Shown: piece after piece, positions 42,535-52,202 of the stretch
Layout: every line of letters starts with the position of its first letter
How positions within the stretch are numbered: position 1 is the first letter of the stretch
Source of the DNA: Kribbella solani
Lineage (GTDB): Bacteria; Actinomycetota; Actinomycetes; Propionibacteriales; Kribbellaceae
DNA: 64,000 nt
Assembly (NCBI RefSeq): GCF_014205295.1
Contig: NZ_JACHNF010000001.1
Location: 372,001-436,000 of the forward strand
Direction of reading: 5' to 3'
Position numbers and translations under genes: made by a program
Notes under the pieces: model-generated
The model's database searches: none
Seen by the model: the letters and a program-made list of their open reading frames with translations, nothing else
What the model was told of the DNA's origin: nothing

Positions 42535-42978
42535 ATGCGCGACACGATCGACCCCGACTTCGCCTCGTATGTGGATGCGCGGCAAGTCAGATGGCTTCGT
42601 ACGACGTACCTCGTGTACGGCGATCTGGAACGAGCTCAGAAGGTACTACTGCACGCCTTCGCGCGGTTGTCGATGCGCTGGCCCCGAGTGGACGACCCGG
42701 ACGAGTTCGTCCAGCGCCTGCTCTACCAGCCGGCGCTGAAGCCGTGGAACCGCGCCAAGGCGTTCCTGGACACGGAGAACCAGGTGCAGCGCGTACTGGG
42801 CGAGCTGACGCCCGTGCAGCGCACTGTGCTCGTGCTGCTGCACGTGGAGGAGCTCACCGAGTTCGAGGTGGCCGATCTGCTCGGGCTGTCGCAGCCGGCA
42901 GTACATGCACATGGCATGGCCGCGTTCGGCTTGTTCCGTACGGCACTGGGCGATGGTGATCGGCGGGATGCCCCATGA
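42535..42978 (+). CDS. Short, degenerate SigE-family-like sigma factor
   Basis: The 147-residue protein keeps a region-2-like segment (TTYLVYGDLERAQKVLLHAF, about residues 23-42) and a clear region 4 (LTPVQRTVLVLLHVEELTEF, then VADLLGLSQPAVHAHGM). It is 20-40 residues shorter than usual ECF factors, and the region 2 acidic patch is altered. It most resembles the actinobacterial SigE-type family. It overlaps a small membrane protein gene as ATGA. It may be an active specialised sigma factor or a degenerate one; the sequence alone does not decide. Confidence 0.8.
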   Translation: MRDTIDPDFASYVDARQVRWLRTTYLVYGDLERAQKVLLHAFARLSMRWPRVDDPDEFVQRLLYQPALKPWNRAKAFLDTENQVQRVLGELTPVQRTVLVLLHVEELTEFEVADLLGLSQPAVHAHGMAAFGLFRTALGDGDRRDAP

Positions 42979-43163
42979 GGCGTGAGGACGTGCAGCCACT
43001 GCTCCTGGAGACAGTAGACCTGCTCCCGGACCCGAACCTGGCCGATGCGGCGTGGGCCGACGGTCTGGCGCTCCGTCGTACCCATCGCCGCATCGTCCTG
43101 ATCTGCGTACTGACCGTGATCGCGCTGGCGATCCTGACGTCCGTCCTGATCGGGATCAGCTAG
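42975..43163 (+). CDS. Small single-pass membrane protein, possible anti-sigma partner
   Basis: The 62-residue protein has about 38 cytoplasmic residues (MRREDVQPLLLETVDLLPDP onward, ending LRRTHRR) and one C-terminal membrane helix (about 40-60, IVLICVLTVIALAILTSVL), with almost nothing outside. The N-terminal pattern resembles the cytoplasmic stub of membrane anti-sigma factors that follow SigE-family sigma genes, but the usual outer domain is absent. It overlaps the sigma-like gene by 4 bp, and its stop interlocks with that of the TetR gene (CTAG). Function is inferred. Confidence 0.72.
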   Translation: MRREDVQPLLLETVDLLPDPNLADAAWADGLALRRTHRRIVLICVLTVIALAILTSVLIGIS

Positions 43164-43756
43164 TCCATGATCGCCCGCAACGTGACTTCGGCCAGTCGCT
43201 CGGCTTCGTCCGGGGTGGGCATCGGCTGACCGGTCAGGGCCCGGACCACGAAGACACCGGCCAGCCACTCGACCATCAGTACCGGGTCGGCGGTGTCCTT
43301 GACCGGCTCTCCCCTTGCCCGGGCGCGCTCCAGCGTGTCCCGGGTCTGCGCGATGCGGTGTTCCAGCAACGTTCGGTAGATCCGCGCGGACCGCTCGTCG
43401 CGGTTCGCCTCCGAGACTGCGAGCCGGATCATCGCCCGGCCCTGATCGGTGTTCACGAAGGCCAGCGCGACCCGGTACACCTGGAGCAGGTCACCGGCGA
43501 TCGAGCCGGTGTCCGGGTCCGGGATCTCCAGGTCGAACAGGTCGGCCAGCGCGTCGTTCGCGAGCAGCTCCTTGCTGGCCCAGCGGCGGTAGATCGTCGC
43601 TTTGCCGACACCGGCGGCCTCGGCGACGTCGTCGACCGTCATGCCGTCGAAGCCCCGCTCCAGCAGCAACTGCACGGCGTACCTGCGGATTCGCGGTTCC
43701 GCCTCCGGGTCGCGTGGCCGGCCGCGGCGCGGCCTCACCCCGTGGTTCGGCTCCAT
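43160..43756 (-). CDS. TetR-family transcriptional regulator
   Basis: The 198-residue protein has a TetR helix-turn-helix (about residues 20-62, with GMTVDDVAEAAGVGKATIYR) after a basic N-terminus RPRRGRPRDPEAEPRIRR, and a C-terminal ligand-binding helix bundle (TetR_C type) with a LLQVYRVALAFVNTDQGRAM segment. ATG 43756 has GGGGAC 8 bp upstream; an ATG at 43825 would add 23 residues rich in Arg and Pro. It is divergent from amt across 270 bp. Target genes and ligand are unknown. Confidence 0.9.
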   Translation of the reverse strand: MEPNHGVRPRRGRPRDPEAEPRIRRYAVQLLLERGFDGMTVDDVAEAAGVGKATIYRRWASKELLANDALADLFDLEIPDPDTGSIAGDLLQVYRVALAFVNTDQGRAMIRLAVSEANRDERSARIYRTLLEHRIAQTRDTLERARARGEPVKDTADPVLMVEWLAGVFVVRALTGQPMPTPDEAERLAEVTLRAIMD

Positions 43757-43847
43757 TCGTCGTCCCCAGCTCAGACGGGTGCGGTGGCGCGTCCGCGGCC
43801 CGTGTGGTCCAGGCCAGAGTGCCATATCTTTGCCCCGGGCGAGCAAT

Positions 43848-43894
43848 GTCACCCCGATGTCACCGGAGAGCTTGCTTTGTCACATCCCTGAAAC
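43848..43894 (+). promoter_or_regulatory. GlnR-box-like sites upstream of amt
   Basis: GTCAC-ATCCCT-GAAAC at 43879-43894 fits the actinobacterial GlnR half-site pair gTnAC-n6-GaAAC. A second pair, GTCAC-CCCGAT-GTCAC at 43848-43863, lies 31 bp upstream. They sit 133-179 bp before the amt start, in the 270-bp gap after the TetR gene; I see no strong -10/-35 in the rest of that gap. Confidence 0.65.
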
Positions 43895-44026
43895 AAATCG
43901 ACCGATCGGCTGAAACCACGCGCCGAGACGGTGTCGGTGTGGCCGCGCGGCGGGCTCCCCGGCGTTGTGGAGACCTCCCCGACTGAGGACGCCGGCCATC
44001 CCCGTTCGATGGAAGGGATGACGTTG

Positions 44027-45761
<1,735 letters not shown>

Positions 45762-45762
<1 letters not shown>

Positions 45763-48020
45763 TGACTGATCGGGCAGAGCAGCGGCGCGCCCGGGCCGGT
45801 GAGGCCGACGCGCTGCTGCAACTGCTGCTCGCGAAGGCTTGCGACGCTCTCGGTGTACCTGCCGAGGGCGTCGCGCTGGTCGCGGTGGGCGGTTACGGGC
45901 GCGAGGAGCTGTCGCCGTACAGCGACCTGGACGTGATGCTCGTACACGCCGAGGGGTATCCGCGGATCGACGAGCTGGCTGCCCAGATCTGGTACCCGCT
46001 GTGGGATTCGCGGACGAAGCTGGACCACAGCGTCCGTACGCTCGCCCAGGCACAGGAGGCAGCAGCAGCTGACGACCGGGTCGCGCTGGGGCTGCTGGAC
46101 GCGCGGCACGTTGCCGGAGACACCCATCTGACCCTGCAGCTCCGGTCCGTGCTGATGGCGGACTGGCGGCGTACCGCGCGTTCCCGGCTGCCCGGTCTGG
46201 CGCGGGCGTGCCGTGAACGAGCCACGACGGTCGGAGAGCTCGCACATCTCGCCGAGCCCGATCTGAAAGAGGCGTACGGCGGGTTGCGCGACGCCGTCGT
46301 ACTACGCGCCTTGGTGGCGTCCTGGCTGATCGACGTACCGCATCCTGTCGTGGAGCGGGCACGGCGTGACCTGCTGGAGATCCGCGACGTACTGCATGAG
46401 GTGTCCGGACGGGCGACTGACCGACTGGTAGCCGATCTGGCTGGTGAGGTGGCTGCCGGACTCGGCTTGTCGGGGCGAGACGAGCTGCTGCGCCACGTGT
46501 ACGCGACGGGCCGCACGCTCGCGCATGTATGTGATGTGTCTTGGCGGCGCGTCGAGAGCCTGATGACCAAGCCGCCACGATCCAGACGACGTCAACGCAC
46601 CGGTGGGCCGTTGCTGCTCGCGCTGGATGAAGGAGTTGGCCAGCACGAAGGTGAAGTCGTGCTGATGCCGGACGCACGACCAGAGCGCGATCCAGTGCTC
46701 GGTCTGCGTGCTGCCGCGGTCGCCGCGGATCGTGAGCTCGTACTGTCACCAGCAGTCTGCGCACGGCTGGCCGCGGCAGCTGCTGATCTGCCGGACCCCT
46801 GGCCGGGGGAGGCGCGGCGGTTGCTGTGCGCACTACTAGGTGCCGGCAGCGGACTGCTCGAAGTGTGGGAAGGCCTGGACCAGGCCGGGTACGTCTCACG
46901 CATCCTGCCCGAGTGGGACTCGGTGCGCTTCCGGCCACCGCAGTCGGCGATCCACCGCTTCACCGTCGACAGGCACCTGCTGGAGACCTGCGTCGAGGCG
47001 TCGGTGATGGTGCGCGACGTACGCCGACCTGACCTGTTGCTGGTCGCCGCACTGATCCATGACCTCGGCAAGGCGCTCGACGGCGACCACAGCGTTACCG
47101 GTGCGGGCATTGCCGCCAAGGTGGCGCGGCGGATCGGCTTCAACGAACCGGACGCCGACACCATCACAGTGCTGGTCCGACAGCATCTGATGCTTGCGCA
47201 GGTGGCCACCCGGCGCGATCTGGACGATCCGATGACTGTCGACATGGTGGCTGGGATCGTACGTACTACCGAGACGCTGGATCTGCTGGAGGCGCTGACG
47301 TACGCCGATGCGCGCGCCGCTGGACCGGCCGCGTCATCGCCTTGGCGGATGCGGTTGGTGGGGGAGCTGTGCCGGCGGGTGCGTGGTGAGCTGGCGGGTG
47401 GCGGTGAGGGCATGTGGACCGAGGTTCCGCCCGTACCGGTGCCTGTGCTGCACCAAGTGGTCGGCGTGGGGCGGTTGGGTGTGACCGTGACCGACCATCA
47501 CGGTGATCTACGGGTCAACGTCGCCGTACCCGACCAGGTGGGGACGCTGTCGACCGTGGCGGCTGTCCTTGCTCTGGAGCGGTTGGCGGTCCGATCGGCC
47601 GTGATCACATCGGTTGAAGGATTGGGCATCTCGCAATGGACGGTGGCGGGTTCACGACCCGATCCGGTACGGCTGCGGGACCGGCTTGCCGTGGCGTTGC
47701 GGGACTCGACGGATGTCGTACGCCGGCTGACCGCTCGGGACGCAGCTCGGCCGCGGGTCGCCGGCCGCGTCGACCTGCTGCCGGAAGCGTCGGAGACCGC
47801 GACAGTCCTGCAGGTACGCGCACATGACCGTCCGGGGCTGCTGTACGACGTGACCGCAGCGATAGCGGCGACCGGTGCGGACATCCGCTCAGCACATGTC
47901 GGAACGCTCGGTGCGGAGTGCGTCGACGTCTTCTACCTGACTGACCGTCACGGCGCGCCGCTAGAGCCGGAGGACGCGCGGACAACCGCAAAGTCGGTCC
48001 TGGATCGCCTGACCTTCTAG
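45762..48020 (+). CDS. glnD: [Protein-PII] nucleotidyltransferase GlnD
   Basis: GlnD modifies and demodifies PII in response to glutamine. The 752-residue protein has the nucleotidyltransferase signature GGYGREELSPYSDLDVMLVH at residues 44-63 with both aspartates, the HD phosphohydrolase motif LIHDLGKALDGDHS near 432-446 and two C-terminal ACT domains (from about 567 and 680, RPGLLYDVTAAIAATGADIR). It is somewhat shorter than E. coli GlnD (about 890), as is usual in actinobacteria. The GTG start overlaps the PII gene stop. Confidence 0.95.
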
Positions 48021-48029
48021 TCTCGCTTC

Positions 48030-49073
48030 GTGGATGTCGTAACAGCACTCCAGCGACAAGCGATCGCCTGCGAAGACCTCGGGTCGCCGATGTACGCCGA
48101 GCTGCTCCGGTTGCTCGTCGACGACTATGAGGTCGGTGGCGTGTCAGTACAGGCGCTGGCCGGGTACGAGGACCGTTCGTTCGGTGAAGCGATCGGCCTG
48201 CGGCTGCTGGGCGCCGTACACGGTCTGGTGCTGGCTGGTACGGCACCTGAACTGGCGGCGTTCTATCCGAGTGTCGGCGGGACCTGGGACGCAGTACTCG
48301 GCTGGGAGGCCTTCGAGCAGGTGCTGCGGTCGCGGATCGGCGAAGTGCGCTCACTGCTGACGCAGCCGCCGCAGACGAACGAGGTGGGTCGAGCAGGTGC
48401 GCTGTACGGCGGTCTGCTGCACCTGGTCGAGCTGACGCCACTGCCGGTACGCCTGTTCGAGATCGGTGCGAGCGGCGGACTGAACCTACGGGCGGACCAC
48501 TTCCGGTACGTCGCAGGCGGAGCGCAGTACGGTCCTGCGGACAGCCCAGTCGTGTTTGACCCGGCCTGGACAGGAGCTGTGCCATCGGTGGGGCTGCGCA
48601 TCGCGGAGCGGGTCGGCTGCGACATCACTCCGATCGATCCGTTGACACCGGACGGGCAGGTCGCGCTCACGTCGTACGTATGGCCCGACATGACCGAGCG
48701 GCTCGACCGGCTTCGCGGGGCGATCGCGGTGGCGCGGCGGGTACCTGCTGACGTACGCCGGGAGGACGCGGTGTCCTTCGTACGCGGACTGGAACTGTCG
48801 GAGGGCCACGTCACTGTGGTGTGGCACTCGATCATGTGGCAGTACCTCAGCCACTCGGACCGGGACGCTGTGGAAGCAGCGCTCGCCGCACTGGGTGCCC
48901 GGGCGACACCGTCCGCGCCGCTGGCCCACCTGCGCCTGGAGCCGCACCGCCAAGGACCTGAGGGCTGGGAGTACCTGGTTGACCTACAGACCTGGCCGGG
49001 CGGCGACCGACGCGTACTGGGTCGCGCCGCGCCGCACGGTCAGGCACTGGTCTGGAACACGCCCGTCAGCTGA
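48030..49073 (+). CDS. DUF2332-family protein
   Basis: The 347-residue protein matches DUF2332: an N-terminal helical region (GSPMYAELLRLLVDDYEVGG), the central LFEIGASGGLNLRADHFRY motif at about residues 145-163, which resembles a SAM-binding loop, a WPDMTERLDRL segment and a late VVWHSIMWQYL strand. A methyltransferase-like fold is likely, but catalytic function is unproven. GTG 48030 lies 9 bp after glnD. Its stop interlocks with that of the arginase-family gene in the palindrome TCAGCTGA. Confidence 0.85.
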   Translation: MDVVTALQRQAIACEDLGSPMYAELLRLLVDDYEVGGVSVQALAGYEDRSFGEAIGLRLLGAVHGLVLAGTAPELAAFYPSVGGTWDAVLGWEAFEQVLRSRIGEVRSLLTQPPQTNEVGRAGALYGGLLHLVELTPLPVRLFEIGASGGLNLRADHFRYVAGGAQYGPADSPVVFDPAWTGAVPSVGLRIAERVGCDITPIDPLTPDGQVALTSYVWPDMTERLDRLRGAIAVARRVPADVRREDAVSFVRGLELSEGHVTVVWHSIMWQYLSHSDRDAVEAALAALGARATPSAPLAHLRLEPHRQGPEGWEYLVDLQTWPGGDRRVLGRAAPHGQALVWNTPVS

Positions 49074-50013
49074 GTACGGCGACCAGAGTGTCGGTGAGCT
49101 CAACCGCGTACTTGCCGTCCGGATCCAGATCCGGGTCGAAGATGCCGATGTCGATCCCCACACACCCCGGCGCCCGCAACAACGGCCGCAGAAGCGCCCG
49201 CAGTTGCTCGTGGTCGATCCCACCCGGGTCCGGACTGTCCACAGCAGGCATCAACGCCGCATCCAAGATGTCCACATCCAAATGCACCCAAAACCCATCA
49301 ACCCCACCCGACTCCGCCTCGCCGGCCCCGCCCTGCTCCCTCGCGTCGAGCGCGCCCGGTTCCGCCACGCCGACGTGGTTCAGCGTTTCGTGCGCGGCGC
49401 CCGCCGGATCGGCCGCGACCCGTGCCGCCGTCCACACCGGGATCCCGACCCCTTGCACCTCAGCGGCGTAGTCGTCATCCGCCCGGATCCCCAGCAGCAC
49501 CGCGTCACTGTCCCGCACGTACGGCCGCAGCCCCTCAAGATCAGTCAGATCCGCCTGCCCCCGCCCGGTCACCAGCGCCAGCGCCTCACCACCGGCCGCG
49601 CCGACGTACGGCGAGTTGTCCACCGTCCGAAAGTCCGAGTGCCCATCCAGATACACCACCCCGTACCGCCCGCGCCGCTTCAACGCGACCGCCGGCGCCA
49701 GCAGGTTGCTGCACTCCCCACCCAGCACCACGACGAACTTTCCCTGGTCCACGAACCGCTCGATCCGATCCGCCAACCGAGTCGTGTACGCGGCGATCGC
49801 CCCCGCGTTGAACACCCCGTCGCCCGGCTTCCACCCACCCCGGTCGTACCGCGGCGGCGTCACGTACCCACCGTCCGCCGCCCCGATCCGCCCCACGAAC
49901 CCCAGATCCCGCACCGCCCCCGCCAACTTGTAACACCCCGGCACCGCCCCCTCCACCGGCGGCCGCAACCCCAAGTTAGAAGGACCATCCACCACCACCA
50001 ACTCGCGCGCCAC
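49066..50013 (-). CDS. Arginase/agmatinase-family hydrolase
   Basis: The 315-residue protein has the ureohydrolase fold. The metal-site motifs are altered: GGECSN near residue 98 where GGDHS is usual, YLDGHSDF in place of DAHxD, and VHLDVDILD, which keeps the DxD pair. The His-to-Cys change in the first motif suggests a different metal set or function. A Gly/Glu/Ala insertion (residues about 221-239, EPGALDAREQGGAGEAESGG) precedes the last metal motif. The gene reads against glnD and ffh. Arginine-type, formimidoylglutamate or other guanidino substrates are all possible. Confidence 0.85.
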   Translation of the reverse strand: MARELVVVDGPSNLGLRPPVEGAVPGCYKLAGAVRDLGFVGRIGAADGGYVTPPRYDRGGWKPGDGVFNAGAIAAYTTRLADRIERFVDQGKFVVVLGGECSNLLAPAVALKRRGRYGVVYLDGHSDFRTVDNSPYVGAAGGEALALVTGRGQADLTDLEGLRPYVRDSDAVLLGIRADDDYAAEVQGVGIPVWTAARVAADPAGAAHETLNHVGVAEPGALDAREQGGAGEAESGGVDGFWVHLDVDILDAALMPAVDSPDPGGIDHEQLRALLRPLLRAPGCVGIDIGIFDPDLDPDGKYAVELTDTLVAVLS

Positions 50014-50167
50014 TCCAACCCCCTAACCGTTAGCCGTCCATGAATTGGTTAGATCCTGGTGGCGGCGCCGTGCACCTGTCAATCACTCGGGCGCTCCAGG
50101 AGCTGCTCCTCCCGCCGGAGTCATCCATCAGTTGGGTGGCCGGTAGACTCGGGGCGTTCATACCTCA

Positions 50168-50195
50168 GACTGTTACCTCAGGACTGTTACCTAAG
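50168..50195. repeat. 14-bp tandem repeat upstream of ffh
   Basis: GACTGTTACCTCAG (50168-50181) and GACTGTTACCTAAG (50182-50195) are tandem copies with one mismatch, with a further partial copy (ATACCTCAG) just before. They lie 50-80 bp upstream of the ffh start, and could be operator or attenuator elements. Confidence 0.6.
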
Positions 50196-50226
50196 ACTTG
50201 ACCGAGGCGTCCGAGGTGATCGCTTC

Positions 50227-50246
50227 GAGGAAACGGACTGTTTCTC
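50227..50246 (+). promoter_or_regulatory. Hairpin covering the ffh ribosome site
   Basis: GAG(G)AAAC at 50227-50234 pairs with GTTTCTC at 50240-50246 around a GGACT loop, with one bulged G. It contains the only GAGG ribosome site and ends right at the GTG start at 50247, so translation start may depend on opening it. Confidence 0.45.
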
Positions 50247-51818
50247 GTGTTCGACACGCTTTCCGATCGGCTCTCCACCGCGTTCAAGAATCTGCGGGGC
50301 AAGGGCAAGCTGACCGACGCCGACATCGACGCGACCACCCGGGAGATCCGGATCGCGTTGCTGGAGGCGGATGTCGCGCTGCCGGTGGTGCGGGAGTTCA
50401 TCGCGGCCGTACGCGAACGCGCCAGCGGGGCCGAGGTGCGCGGCGGGCTGAACCCGGCGCAGCAGGTGATCAAGATCGTCAACGAGGAACTGGTCAACAT
50501 CCTCGGTGGCGAGACCCGTGAGCTGCGGATGGCGAAGCGGCCACCGACGGTGATCATGCTCGCCGGTCTGCAGGGTGCCGGTAAGACCACCCTGGCCGGC
50601 AAGCTCGCCAAGTGGCTGAAGGAGACCAAGCACCAGACCCCGATGCTGGTCGCCGCCGACCTGCAGCGTCCGAACGCGGTCACCCAGCTGCAGGTGGTCG
50701 GCGAGCGGGCCGGCGTGCCGGTGTACGCGCCGGAACCGGGCAACGGCGTCGGTGACCCGGTCGAGGTCGCGCGGCGGGCGATGGACGAGGCGCGGACCAA
50801 GCAGCACAGCGTGGTCATCGTCGACACCGCCGGCCGGCTGGGCGTCGACGAGGTGCTGATGAAGCAGGCCGCGGACATCCGCGACGCGGTCAGCCCGGAC
50901 GAGATCCTGTTCGTCGTCGACGCGATGATCGGCCAGGACGCGGTCACCACCGCGCAGGCCTTCCTGGACGGGGTCGGTTTCGACGGCGTCGTGCTGTCCA
51001 AGCTCGACGGTGACGCCCGCGGTGGTGCCGCGCTGTCGATCGCGCAGGTCACCGGCCGCCAGGTGATGTTCGCCAGCAACGGCGAGAAGCTCGAGGACTT
51101 CGACGTCTTCCACCCGGACCGGATGGCCTCGCGCATCCTCGGGATGGGCGACGTGATGAGCCTGATCGAGCAGGCCGAGCGGTCGTTCGACGCCGAGGAG
51201 GCGGCGAAGACCGCCGCCAAGCTGCAGAAGAAGGGTGGCAAGGAGTTCACCCTCGACGACTTCCTCGCCCAGATGCAGTCGGTCCGGAAGATGGGCCCGC
51301 TGACCAAGATCTTCGGCATGCTGCCCGGCGCGAACCAGTTCAAGGACCAGCTGGAGAACTTCGACGAGCGCGAGATCGACCGGATCGAGGCCGTCATCCA
51401 CTCGATGACCCCGGCCGAGCGGGCCGATCCGCACATCATCAACGGCTCCCGCCGGGCCCGGATCGCGAAGGGTTCCGGGACCGAGGTGGCCACCGTCAGC
51501 GGCCTGGTCGAGCGGTTCTTCGAGGCCCGCAAGATGATGTCCGCGATGGCGTCCGGCAAGGGCCTGCCGGGGATGCCCGGGATGCCGGGGATGCCTGGGA
51601 TGGGCGGCGGCAAGAAGGCGAAGCCGCAGCAGAAGAAGGGCAAGAAGCGCGGCTCCGGCAACCCGGCGAAGCGGGCGAACCAGGCGAACCAGCCGCCGGC
51701 GCCGCAGCCGGGGCAGCCCGGCCAGCTCCCGGCCGCGTTCGGCGGCCAGAACGGTGGCCAGAACGGCGGCGACTTCGAGCTGCCGGACGACCTGAAGAAG
51801 ATGCTCGGCGGCAACTGA
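50247..51818 (+). CDS. ffh: Signal recognition particle protein Ffh
   Basis: Ffh is the SRP protein that binds 4.5S RNA and signal sequences and delivers ribosomes to FtsY. The 523-residue protein has the N domain (1 to about 95), the GTPase domain with GLQGAGKTTLAGKL near 107-120, DTAGRLGVDEV near 193 and SKLDGDARGG near 251, then the RNA- and signal-binding M domain (about 320-435, LTKIFGMLPGANQF). A Met/Gly-rich GMPGMPGMPGMGGG segment and a Gln/Pro/Gly-rich tail end the protein. The GTG start gives the canonical MFDTLSDRL. Confidence 0.97.
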   Translation: MFDTLSDRLSTAFKNLRGKGKLTDADIDATTREIRIALLEADVALPVVREFIAAVRERASGAEVRGGLNPAQQVIKIVNEELVNILGGETRELRMAKRPPTVIMLAGLQGAGKTTLAGKLAKWLKETKHQTPMLVAADLQRPNAVTQLQVVGERAGVPVYAPEPGNGVGDPVEVARRAMDEARTKQHSVVIVDTAGRLGVDEVLMKQAADIRDAVSPDEILFVVDAMIGQDAVTTAQAFLDGVGFDGVVLSKLDGDARGGAALSIAQVTGRQVMFASNGEKLEDFDVFHPDRMASRILGMGDVMSLIEQAERSFDAEEAAKTAAKLQKKGGKEFTLDDFLAQMQSVRKMGPLTKIFGMLPGANQFKDQLENFDEREIDRIEAVIHSMTPAERADPHIINGSRRARIAKGSGTEVATVSGLVERFFEARKMMSAMASGKGLPGMPGMPGMPGMGGGKKAKPQQKKGKKRGSGNPAKRANQANQPPAPQPGQPGQLPAAFGGQNGGQNGGDFELPDDLKKMLGGN

Positions 51819-51933
51819 GCCCTGCCCGGCGGCCGCTTGGCGTTGCCTGCCGGCAACTGAGCCCTGCCTGCCGGCCCCTTGGCGCTGCCTGCCGGCCCCT
51901 TGGCGCTGCCTGCCGGCCCCTTGGCGCTGCCTG
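51809..51933. repeat. 21-bp minisatellite spanning the ffh stop codon
   Basis: Three exact 21-bp units, CCGGCCCCTTGGCGCTGCCT plus G, start at 51871, 51892 and 51913. Two older units precede them, and CGGCAACTGAGCCCTGCC, which includes the ffh stop, occurs twice 42 bp apart (51809 and 51851). The array fills the first third of the 384-bp gap between ffh and the next gene. Confidence 0.85.
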
Positions 51934-51964
51934 AAAGGGCAGCATCGCCGGCGTCACCACCCTG

Positions 51965-51994
51965 ATCGCGGATGACGAAACCGTCATCCGCGAT
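51965..51994 (+). terminator. ffh terminator hairpin
   Basis: ATCGCGGATGACG (51965-51977) and its exact complement (51982-51994) form a 13-bp perfect stem with an AAAC loop, 147 bp after the ffh stop and past the minisatellite. No T-run follows. Confidence 0.8.
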
Positions 51995-52120
51995 CTGCTG
52001 CGGACGGTGGCGCTTCGTCCTACGGTGGTTGGGTGCGTGGGGGAGTGAACGCGCGGGGAAGGCCGGCTGAACTGCCGGCGTGCGGCCCGTCGCGGGCCCG
52101 GGGCGGCGCACCGACGCCGG

Positions 52121-52148
52121 TTGTCGGCGACCCCGGGACGACTAAGAT
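52121..52148 (+). promoter_or_regulatory. Putative promoter of the first lytic transglycosylase gene
   Basis: TTGTCG at 52121-52126, a 16-bp spacer and TAAGAT at 52143-52148 form a plausible promoter, 55 bp before the ATG. The rest of the 51995-52120 stretch is GC-rich, with a GCCGGC/GCCGGC hairpin around 52065-52082 and no frame that I support. Confidence 0.45.
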
Positions 52149-52202
52149 CGTGCCTACGCCCGAGAGACACACCACCTGCGGAATGCGTCGAGGACGGTTC
52201 GG

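Noticed and set aside
51995-52202. c-di-AMP (ydaO) riboswitch ahead of the transglycosylase gene
   Set aside because: Such riboswitches often precede wall hydrolases in actinobacteria, so I looked in both leaders (also 53550-53729). I could not match the conserved core; a covariance-model search would settle it.
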